DNA of 11,679 nt, taken from contig JAFNZX010000305.1 of assembly GCA_017382615.1 (NCBI GenBank), forward strand, positions 1 through 11,679. The letters run 5' to 3'. Origin of the DNA: Clostridia bacterium (GTDB lineage Bacteria; Bacillota; Clostridia; Oscillospirales; CAG-272). The stretch's first letter is position 1. Each line of letters opens with the position of its first letter. Made by a program: the position numbers and the translations under genes. Positions 6,011 through 11,679 of this stretch are shown here, piece after piece. The notes under the pieces are model-generated. The model made no database searches and was not told where the DNA came from. It saw only the letters and a list, made by a program, of their open reading frames with translations.

Positions 6011-7339
6011 ATGCCCGAATTAAAATTAAAATCAATTCTGCAAAAATGCGGCGTTGTCGGTGCAGGCGGCGCAGGCTTCCCCTCCTATGCAAAGCTGACG
6101 GAAGGAGCTGACCTGCTGGTCATCAACTGTATCGAGTGCGAGCCGCTGATGTATACAGACTATGAGCTGGTGCGTGAAAAGCTGCCCGAAATCGTGCAGG
6201 GCGCACAGCTGATTATGGAGCACACCAACATCAAACGCGCGGTGCTTGCCATCAAGGCATACCGTGCCATGACGTTGGGCTTGACCGACAGCCAGGAGCT
6301 TGCCCCCGGTATTTGCGTCAAGACCGTGCCGAACATCTACCCCATGGGCGACGAGATCAACCTGATCTATCAGGTCACGGGCAGACTGATCAAGCCCGGT
6401 AACCTGCCCATTACACAGGGCGTTATCGTGTATAACGCAGAAACCGTGTATAATACCCGCAACGCAGTACATGAAAATATGCCCGTTATCACCAAGTGGC
6501 TGACCATCGGCGGTGATATTCCCGAGGCTTATACGGTCAAGGTGCCCGTGGGCATGCGTATTTCCGACGTGCTCAAGGCAACGGGCGTGACCGTGCCCAA
6601 GAACTACGTTATGTTTGACGGCGGTCCTTCGATGGGTATTATCAAAAACCCTGCATCCGACGTGGTCGTCAAGACCACCAAGGCACTGATCATTGTGCCC
6701 GATAACATTCCCGCGGTCGTACAAAAGCAGCGCACCATTGAACAGAATCTGCGCCTTGCGGCATCTACCTGCTGCTCTTGCACACGCTGCACCGATCTTT
6801 GCCCCAGACATCTGCTTGGCTACCCGCTTGAGCCGCATAAGCTGATCAGAGCCGGCTTGTATCCCGCACAGGAGACCCCCGAGCTCATCCGTACGGCAAG
6901 CCTTTGCTGCAGCTGCGACATCTGCGGCACGTTCTCCTGCTGCCAGGGCATCTCGCCCATGATGGTCATTAAGGAGTACAAAAAGATTCTTGCCCAAAAG
7001 GGGATGAAGTACGTTGCCTCCCCCGACCAGGAATTTACCCCCGCAGAAAACCGCGACTCCTGCATGTTGGTTTCCCAGAAGTGGAAGGAAGTGCTGGGCG
7101 TTGCCAAGTTTGACAAGCATCCCACCTATATCCCCAAGGATCTGACAGCTGACAAGGTCGAGATTCGTATGCGACAGCATATCGGTACTCCCTCCGTTCC
7201 CTGCGTTGCCGTTGGCGACAAGGTCTCTGTCGGTGATATGATCGCAACCGCAGGCCCCGGTCTGTCCGTTCCCCAGTACGCATCGATCACGGGCTCGGTC
7301 ACCTTCGTGGACGAGAACCGCATCATCATTGAAGCATGA
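6011..7339 (+). CDS. pduS: PduS-like RnfC-family flavo-iron-sulfur electron-transfer protein
   Basis: A 442-residue protein of the RnfC/NuoF-like PduS family. The N-terminal GVVGAGGAGFPSYAKL is the glycine-rich motif of the NADH/FMN-binding domain. Two [4Fe-4S] ferredoxin-type motifs follow: C254-x2-C257-x2-C260-x3-C264-P and C299-x2-C302-x2-C305-x4-C310, with extra adjacent Cys at 255, 300 and 311. A C-terminal biotinyl/SLBB-like segment includes KVSVGDMIATAGPG. No encapsulation helix or membrane span is visible. In cobalamin Pdu loci PduS is a cobalamin reductase; here the dehydratase is a glycyl radical enzyme and no B12 gene is seen, so a different job is likely. NADH oxidation, passing electrons to the PduT-like shell protein next door or to the activase cluster, is inference. 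Confidence 0.92.
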   Translation: MPELKLKSILQKCGVVGAGGAGFPSYAKLTEGADLLVINCIECEPLMYTDYELVREKLPEIVQGAQLIMEHTNIKRAVLAIKAYRAMTLGLTDSQELAPGICVKTVPNIYPMGDEINLIYQVTGRLIKPGNLPITQGVIVYNAETVYNTRNAVHENMPVITKWLTIGGDIPEAYTVKVPVGMRISDVLKATGVTVPKNYVMFDGGPSMGIIKNPASDVVVKTTKALIIVPDNIPAVVQKQRTIEQNLRLAASTCCSCTRCTDLCPRHLLGYPLEPHKLIRAGLYPAQETPELIRTASLCCSCDICGTFSCCQGISPMMVIKEYKKILAQKGMKYVASPDQEFTPAENRDSCMLVSQKWKEVLGVAKFDKHPTYIPKDLTADKVEIRMRQHIGTPSVPCVAVGDKVSVGDMIATAGPGLSVPQYASITGSVTFVDENRIIIEA

Positions 7340-7364
7340 AATTCATCATTAAGTAGGTATAGAT

Positions 7365-7910
7365 ATGTATCAGGCTATTGGAATTATTGAACTGAAAAGC
7401 ATTGCACAGGGTGTTGAAGCAACCGACGCAGCGCTCAAGAGCGCGGGCGTACAACTGATCTCCGCACACGCAGCCTGCCCCGGTAAGTTTGAGATCATTC
7501 TGACCGGTGCTATTGCAGACGTGACCGCAGCAGTGGAACACGTGACGGGCAGATTTGATCAGAAGCTGATCGATTCCAGCATTATGGGTCGCATCGATCC
7601 CGCCGTCGTTGCCGCTATGTTCGGCACGCAGGCGGCTCCCAAGACGGGCAGCCTTGGCGTTATCGAGACCTTCTCCGCCGCAAGTGCCATCAAGGCAGCG
7701 GATATTGCAGTCAAAACAGCAAAGGTGGAAATCTTTGAGCTGCGCACCTCCCGCGGTATGGGCGGTAAGGGCATCGTGCTGATCGTCGGAGACGTCGGTG
7801 ACGTCACCGCTGCCGTTGAAGCAGGTGCAAGACATGCTAAGGATCAGAGCATGCTGGCATACACCGCTGTCATTGCCGCTCCCCACAAGGAGCTTTGGGA
7901 TCAAATCTAA
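7365..7910 (+). CDS. pduT: BMC-T tandem-domain shell protein, PduT-like, with pore cysteine
   Basis: A 181-residue protein with two BMC domains, about residues 1-90 (MYQAIGIIELKSIAQG) and 96-181 (GSLGVIETFSAASAIKAAD), forming pseudohexameric trimers. The first-domain pore loop reads HAACPGKF with Cys at residue 38; Salmonella PduT has the same CPGKF motif, whose Cys holds a [4Fe-4S] cluster at the trimer centre. The second-domain loop is RGMGGKGIV. Directly following the PduS-like gene (25 bases), it forms the PduS-PduT pair thought to move electrons across the shell. The ribosome site is weak (TAGGT, 7354-7358). Confidence 0.94.
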   Translation: MYQAIGIIELKSIAQGVEATDAALKSAGVQLISAHAACPGKFEIILTGAIADVTAAVEHVTGRFDQKLIDSSIMGRIDPAVVAAMFGTQAAPKTGSLGVIETFSAASAIKAADIAVKTAKVEIFELRTSRGMGGKGIVLIVGDVGDVTAAVEAGARHAKDQSMLAYTAVIAAPHKELWDQI

Positions 7911-7928
7911 AGAAAGAGATAACGCATT

Positions 7929-10454
7929 ATGGCAGAAATTAAGTTTCAGATCGCAAAAAGCGACCGTATTTCCCGCTTGGTTGAGCATCTTTACGCAAAG
8001 CTGCCCGAGATCGAGCCTTACCGCGCTGAGCTGGTAACAGAGAGCTATAAGAACACGGAAAATCTCCCAATCGTCAAGAGAAGAAGTGCCGCTCTGCGTC
8101 ACATTCTTGCAAATATCCCGATCGTCATTCGTCCCGACGAGCTGATCGTCGGTGCAAACTCGGTCTCTCCCAGAGGCTGCCAGACCTATCCCGAATATTC
8201 CTTCGAGTGGCTGCGCCCCGAGTACGAGACCGTTGCAACCCGTGAGGCTGACCCCTTCTACATCTCTCCCGAGACCGTAGCCAGACTTGAAAAGGTACAT
8301 CCTTACTGGTACGGTAAGACGGTCAGCGACCTCGCTGCCGCAAACATGGATAAGGAATGCCTGGATATCTTTATGAATCACGGCGTCTTTACGGTCGGCA
8401 ACTACTTCTACAACGGCATCGGTCACGTTTGTGTCGATTACGAAAAGGTCATTACCCTTGGTATGGAGGGCATCATCGGTCAGGCAGAGCAGGAAATGGC
8501 AAAGCTTGATATGGGTCAGGGCGATTACCTGTCCCGCAAGCACTTCCTGGAGGCTGTGATTGAAAGTGCGCAGGCTGTCACCGCTTACGGTCACAGATAT
8601 GCCGAGCTGGCTTACAACATGGCGGCAGAGGCAGAGGGTGTGCGCAAGGACGAGCTGCTCCGCATTGCGGAGGCGTGCTCGCAGGTGCCCGGTAAGCCCG
8701 CAAGAAGCTTCTACGAGGCTTGCCAGTCCTTCTGGTTCGTGCAGCAGATTCTGCAGCTGGAATCCAGCGGACACTCCATCTCCCCCGGTACCTTTGACCG
8801 TTACATGTATCCTTGGTTCAAGTACGATATCGACCACGGTATCGAAACGCTTGAATCCGCGCAGGAGCTGCTGGACTGCATTTGGGTCAAGTTCAACGAC
8901 CTCAACAAGTGCCGCGACGCAGCAAGTGCAGAGGGCTTTGCGGGCTACGGCATGTTCCAGAACCTGATCGTCGGCGGTCAGGACGAGAACGGCTACGACG
9001 TCACCAACGAGCTGTCCTTCATGTGCATGGAGGCACAGTGCCACGTTCGTCTGCCTCAGCCTTCCCTTTCCATCCGTGTATGGAACAAATCCCCCCACGA
9101 TCTTCTCATCAAGGCAGCAGCCGTTACTCGCGAGGGTATGGGCGTGCCCGCATTCTATAACGACGAGGTCATCATCCCCGCTATGATGGATCGCGGCATT
9201 TCCCTCAAGGAAGCACGCCGCTACTGCATCATCGGTTGCGTTGAGCCCTGCGTCCCCCACTACACCGACGGTTGGCACGATGCTGCGTTCTTCAACATGT
9301 GCCGTCCTATGGAAATGGTATTCTCGAACGGTGTTGACAAGGGCGTACAGATCGGTCCCAAGACCGGCGACGTTTGCAAGATGGGCAGTTTCCAGGACTT
9401 CTATAACGCATATAAGACCCAGCAGGAATTCTTCGTCAAGATGATGGTACAGGCAGACAACGCAGTTGACTACGCGCACAGCGTTCGTTGCCCTCTGCCC
9501 TTCCAGGCATCCTTGATCGACGACTGTATGGCTCGCGGCAAGTCCAACCAGGAGGGCGGCGCAAGATACAACTTCACCGGTCCTCAGGGCTTTGGTATTG
9601 CAAACAATACTGATGGTCTGTTGGCTGTCAAGACGCTTGTATTTGACACCAAGCAGGTCACCATGGAAGAATATAAGGAAGCAATTGACAACAACTTTGG
9701 CGAGGGCTTTATCCCCAAGAAGGCAGAGGAGCTGACCGTTGAGGCTGTTCGCCAGCTGATAGAGGCAGGCGTGAACGTCACCGACACGCAGATCAGCGAG
9801 ATCTACCACAGCTTCCTGACCGCATCCTTTATCCCCGCTGACAAAAAGGCACGTTATCAGCAGATCCGCGAGATGATTATGGCACTTCCCAAGTACGGCA
9901 ACGACCTTGAGGACGTGGATACCTTTGCTCGCGAGGTCGGTGAGACCTATACCGATATTCTGCCCCAGTACACCAACTGCCGCGGCGGTATCTTCCAGGC
10001 AGGTCTGTACCCCGTATCCGCAAACGTACCGCTGGGTTACCAGACCGGTGCTACGCCCGACGGCAGACTTTCCAATACTCCCATCGCAGACGGCGTAGGC
10101 CCTGCATCGGGCAGAGACGTTCTCGGTCCGACGGCTACCGCAAACTCCGTATCCCGCCTCAACCACGCAGCAGCCTCCAACGGCACGCTGTTCAACCAGA
10201 AGTTCCACCCCTCCGCGCTCTCGGGCATGCAGGGACTGGAAAAGTTCGTGGCTTACCTGCGCACCTTCTTCGATCAGAAGGGTATGCACGTACAGTACAA
10301 CGTGGTATCCAAGGATACGCTGCTTGACGCACAGGCACATCCCGAAAACTACAAGACGCTGGTCGTTCGCGTAGCGGGCTACAGCGCACTCTTCACCACC
10401 CTCTCCCGTTCGTTGCAGGACGACATCATCAACAGAACCGAGCAGGGCTGGTAA
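7929..10454 (+). CDS. Glycyl radical diol dehydratase (B12-independent 1,2-propanediol dehydratase-like)
   Basis: An 841-residue glycyl radical enzyme with a full PFL-like barrel and C-terminal glycyl radical domain. The catalytic thiyl Cys is C437 in GCVEP, with the general base E439. D451 in GWHD lies 14 residues after the Cys, the spacing known for B12-independent glycerol dehydratase. H166 (GIGHVCVDY) and H282 (SSGHSISPG) match the two substrate-binding His of that enzyme. The radical Gly is G817 in VRVAGYSALF, 24 residues from the end. These residues argue for diol dehydration over choline lyase or pyruvate formate-lyase. Context (lactaldehyde-forming aldolase, PduP, PduL) favours 1,2-propanediol to propanal; glycerol remains possible. 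The N-terminus enters the PFL fold directly (IAKSDRISRLVEHLYAKLP), and no separate encapsulation tag is obvious. Oxygen would cleave it at the radical Gly. Confidence 0.95.
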   Translation: MAEIKFQIAKSDRISRLVEHLYAKLPEIEPYRAELVTESYKNTENLPIVKRRSAALRHILANIPIVIRPDELIVGANSVSPRGCQTYPEYSFEWLRPEYETVATREADPFYISPETVARLEKVHPYWYGKTVSDLAAANMDKECLDIFMNHGVFTVGNYFYNGIGHVCVDYEKVITLGMEGIIGQAEQEMAKLDMGQGDYLSRKHFLEAVIESAQAVTAYGHRYAELAYNMAAEAEGVRKDELLRIAEACSQVPGKPARSFYEACQSFWFVQQILQLESSGHSISPGTFDRYMYPWFKYDIDHGIETLESAQELLDCIWVKFNDLNKCRDAASAEGFAGYGMFQNLIVGGQDENGYDVTNELSFMCMEAQCHVRLPQPSLSIRVWNKSPHDLLIKAAAVTREGMGVPAFYNDEVIIPAMMDRGISLKEARRYCIIGCVEPCVPHYTDGWHDAAFFNMCRPMEMVFSNGVDKGVQIGPKTGDVCKMGSFQDFYNAYKTQQEFFVKMMVQADNAVDYAHSVRCPLPFQASLIDDCMARGKSNQEGGARYNFTGPQGFGIANNTDGLLAVKTLVFDTKQVTMEEYKEAIDNNFGEGFIPKKAEELTVEAVRQLIEAGVNVTDTQISEIYHSFLTASFIPADKKARYQQIREMIMALPKYGNDLEDVDTFAREVGETYTDILPQYTNCRGGIFQAGLYPVSANVPLGYQTGATPDGRLSNTPIADGVGPASGRDVLGPTATANSVSRLNHAAASNGTLFNQKFHPSALSGMQGLEKFVAYLRTFFDQKGMHVQYNVVSKDTLLDAQAHPENYKTLVVRVAGYSALFTTLSRSLQDDIINRTEQGW

Positions 10455-10455
10455 A

Positions 10456-10603
10456 GCAATGCTGTCGCATTGCAGTGATATATTTCGTCCATAGACGAAA
10501 TGTGATATTTTTGCTTTGCAAAAGTGATATTCGCGCGATGCGCGAGTGAAATATTCCGCCTTTGGCGGAATGTGAAGGTTGAAATTTGCCGCAGGCAAAT
10601 TTC
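10456..10603. repeat. Tandem array of six perfect hairpins with GTGATAT-like linkers
   Basis: Six short perfect inverted repeats follow one another: GCAATGC/GCATTGC (10456-10473), ATTTCGTC/GACGAAAT (10482-10501), TTTTGC/GCAAAA (10509-10523), TCGCGC/GCGCGA (10531-10545), ATTCCGCC/GGCGGAAT (10553-10571) and GAAATTTGCC/GGCAAATTTC (10581-10603). Loops are 3-4 bases. Linkers are GTGATAT (10475, 10502, 10524), GTGAAAT (10546) and a GTGAAGG variant (10572). ATCACA at 10605, the reverse complement of TGTGAT, follows the last stem and may close the array. The arms share little sequence, yet all pair perfectly. Confidence 0.85.
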
Positions 10604-10612
10604 CATCACAAA

Positions 10613-10676
10613 TTGTAGGGGCGACCATGGGTCGTCCGATGCAGAAACCGACATCTCCAACGGTCCGCCCCTACAA
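10613..10676. mobile_element. Short MITE-like element with terminal inverted repeats
   Basis: TTGTAGGGGCG (10613-10623) is the exact reverse complement of CGCCCCTACAA (10666-10676, allowing the shared edge bases), and pairing continues inward into GACC/GGTCC with one unpaired base. An inner stem CGACC/ATG/GGTCG (10622-10634) resembles the palindrome at 4939-4956. At about 64 bases it codes for nothing and would need a transposase elsewhere. No clear target-site duplication was seen, so mobility is inferred. Confidence 0.55.
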
Positions 10677-10692
10677 AAAATTACTCTTACTG

Positions 10693-10698
10693 AAAGGA
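10693..10698 (+). promoter_or_regulatory. Ribosome binding site fixing the activase start
   Basis: AAAGGA lies 6 bases before ATG 10705. The frame stays open upstream to 10579, but that extension is a translation of the hairpin and inverted-repeat DNA and lacks a ribosome site. The radical-SAM domain begins right after residue 1 of the 10705 start. Confidence 0.75.
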
Positions 10699-10704
10699 TC
10701 CGTT

Positions 10705-11496
10705 ATGGAACAGTATTACGACAGAGTCGGTCGTGTATTTGATATTCAGCGTTATTCGGTCCACGACGGACCCGGTATCCGCACCATCGTATTCTTAAAG
10801 GGCTGCTTCCTTCGCTGCAAGTGGTGCTGCAACCCCGAATCGCAGGAATTCAAGATCCAGCAAATGGAACAAGGCGGCAAGACCAAAACGGTCGGCTACG
10901 ATATCTCGGTCAGAGATCTGATGGAAGAGATCGCCAAGGACCGCATGTATTTCCGTCGTTCGGGCGGCGGCATTACGCTCTCAGGCGGTGAATGTCTTGC
11001 ACAACCCGAATTTACCGAGGCTTTGCTGCGCGCCTGCCACGATTACGGCTTTACCACCGCGATCGAGACCACGGGCTTTGCTAAGCGCGAGATCATTGAG
11101 CGCATTATCCCGCACGTGGATTACGTGCTCATGGATATCAAGCACATGGATAGCGCAAAGCACCAAGAATTTACGGGCAGACCCAATGAGCTGATCTTGG
11201 AGAACGCCAAGTGGATCGCAGAAAACGCACACAGCATGACCGTGCGCGTACCCACCATTCCCACCTTTAACGCAAGCGTTGCGGAGATCCGCGAGATCGC
11301 TAAATTTGCAAATTCGTTGCCCGGTGTCAAGGAGCTGCACCTGCTCCCCTATCACCGCCTGGGCTCTGATAAATATACGGGTTTGGGCAGAACCTATACC
11401 CTGCCCGACATTCTCCCGCCCGATAAAGGCACTATGGAAACGCTGGTCGAGGCTGCCAAGAGCGTCTGCGACCTGCACGTACAGATAGGCGGATAA
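10705..11496 (+). CDS. Glycyl radical enzyme activase (radical SAM, PflA-like)
   Basis: A 263-residue radical-SAM enzyme that should abstract hydrogen from G817 of the dehydratase using S-adenosylmethionine. The SAM cluster motif is C34-x3-C38-x2-C41 (GCFLRCKWC), preceded by the family signature SVHDGPGIRT (18-27); GGGITLSGGE follows at about residues 90-99, and DIKHMD is seen further on. Many GRE activases carry a ferredoxin-like insert with two more [4Fe-4S] clusters after the CxxxCxxC motif. Here only about 50 residues lie between the motif and GGGITLSGGE, without a CxxCxxC pattern, so the protein looks like single-cluster pyruvate formate-lyase activase in length and layout. It is separated from its substrate enzyme by the 250-base structured gap. 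Confidence 0.95.
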   Translation: MEQYYDRVGRVFDIQRYSVHDGPGIRTIVFLKGCFLRCKWCCNPESQEFKIQQMEQGGKTKTVGYDISVRDLMEEIAKDRMYFRRSGGGITLSGGECLAQPEFTEALLRACHDYGFTTAIETTGFAKREIIERIIPHVDYVLMDIKHMDSAKHQEFTGRPNELILENAKWIAENAHSMTVRVPTIPTFNASVAEIREIAKFANSLPGVKELHLLPYHRLGSDKYTGLGRTYTLPDILPPDKGTMETLVEAAKSVCDLHVQIGG

Positions 11497-11527
11497 TACA
11501 AACATCCGCGATTTCAGAACGTTTTTC

Positions 11528-11532
11528 GGAGG
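11528..11532 (+). promoter_or_regulatory. Ribosome binding site for the last shell gene
   Basis: GGAGG lies 5 bases before ATG 11538 and supports a real gene start close to the right edge of the window. Confidence 0.65.
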
Positions 11533-11537
11533 CTACT

Positions 11538-11679
11538 ATGAATAATCTCCCAAAAGATCTGGAGATGAGAGATAAAATGCGCATCGTCCAGGAGCTTGTT
11601 CCCGGACGCCAGATCACTATTGCGCACATTATCGCCAATCCCGATCCTATTCTTTATCAAAAAATGGGTCTTGACCCCA
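11538..11679 (+). CDS. Circularly permuted BMC-H shell protein (EutS/PduU family), 3' partial
   Basis: The open frame runs to the window edge (47 full codons). The residues MRIVQELVPGRQITIAHIIA (14-33) match the opening of EutS/PduU proteins, in which R-I-x-Q-E-x-V-P-G-x-Q-x-T-x-A-H-x-I is the hallmark and forms the small beta-barrel over the pore. About a dozen extra residues (MNNLPKDLEMRDK) precede this motif. It follows the activase by 41 bases and continues the operon, showing that the locus extends beyond the window. Confidence 0.88.
   Translation, partial: MNNLPKDLEMRDKMRIVQELVPGRQITIAHIIANPDPILYQKMGLDP

Larger units (their letters stand above)
10455..10704. other. 250-base non-coding gap: hairpin array plus short inverted-repeat element
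   Basis: The gap between dehydratase and activase has no gene on either strand. It contains six tandem hairpins (10456-10603), a 64-base element with terminal inverted repeats (10613-10676) and the activase ribosome site. The structures may set the relative amounts of the enzyme and its activase, or act as repeats inserted at a tolerated site. Confidence 0.7.

Noticed and set aside
7929..10454. Choline trimethylamine-lyase (CutC) or pyruvate formate-lyase
   Set aside because: His166, His282 and Asp451 fit the diol dehydratase pattern by spacing, PFL has adjacent Cys-Cys at the active site, and the neighbouring aldolase and PduL fit propanediol use.
10456..10603. CRISPR array
   Set aside because: The units have only a 7-base shared linker and palindromic variable parts; there is no conserved repeat of 23 or more bases and no cas gene.
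7326..10628. 1100-codon minus-strand open frame opposite the dehydratase and PduT genes
   Set aside because: It is codon-aligned with the sense genes and explained by missing TTA/CTA/TCA codons. Its translation is Cys/Val/Leu/His-rich without a recognisable domain, and it reads through the hairpin array.
10579..10704. Upstream extension of the activase reading frame
   Set aside because: It translates part of the hairpin array and the inverted-repeat element, has no ribosome site and is not needed for the radical-SAM fold.

Overview
The window is one continuous plus-strand operon segment encoding a bacterial microcompartment (BMC) built around a glycyl radical diol dehydratase. It carries a class II (fuculose/rhamnulose-phosphate type) aldolase, a CoA-acylating aldehyde dehydrogenase, a zinc alcohol dehydrogenase, PduL, PduS- and PduT-like proteins, five hexameric shell proteins (one cut by the right edge), one pentameric vertex protein, the glycyl radical enzyme (GRE) and its activase. 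This set matches the glycyl-radical microcompartment type that handles 1,2-propanediol from fucose or rhamnose (usually called GRM5). Codon use (many CCC, CGT and GGC codons, almost no TTA, CTA or TCA), good AGGAGG-type ribosome sites, the GRE chemistry and the intergenic repeats suggest an anaerobic, moderately GC-rich gut Clostridia, perhaps Oscillospirales/Ruminococcaceae. That taxonomic guess is inference.

Layout: 3-602 aldolase (5' end missing) with a C-terminal targeting helix; 645-2102 aldehyde dehydrogenase; 2131-3390 alcohol dehydrogenase; 3406-4771 four BMC-H shell genes; 4772-5022 a 251-base palindrome-rich gap; 5023-5676 PduL; 5696-5959 vertex protein; 6011-7339 PduS/RnfC-like; 7365-7910 PduT-like BMC-T; 7929-10454 GRE; 10455-10704 a 250-base gap filled by six tandem hairpins and a short terminal-inverted-repeat element; 10705-11496 GRE activase; 11538 to the right edge, start of an EutS/PduU-like shell gene. 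No regulator, transporter, sugar kinase, tRNA, rRNA or CRISPR array is visible.

Proposed pathway (inference from families): sugar 1-phosphate is cleaved to DHAP plus L-lactaldehyde; lactaldehyde is reduced to 1,2-propanediol; the GRE dehydrates this to propanal; propanal is disproportionated by the aldehyde dehydrogenase (to propionyl-CoA) and the alcohol dehydrogenase (to 1-propanol), which recycles NAD inside the shell; PduL turns propionyl-CoA into propionyl-phosphate and frees CoA. Aldolase, aldehyde dehydrogenase, alcohol dehydrogenase and PduL all carry a similar short amphipathic targeting helix.

The least ordinary points are: (i) cysteine- or cysteine/histidine-rich linkers joining the targeting helix to two enzymes; (ii) a tandem array of six perfect hairpins with different arms but a shared GTGATAT-like linker, lying between the GRE and its activase; (iii) two intergenic stems with compensatory base changes; (iv) an activase without room for the ferredoxin-like insert; (v) a shell protein with an enlarged, cysteine-containing pore loop and lysine-rich tail.
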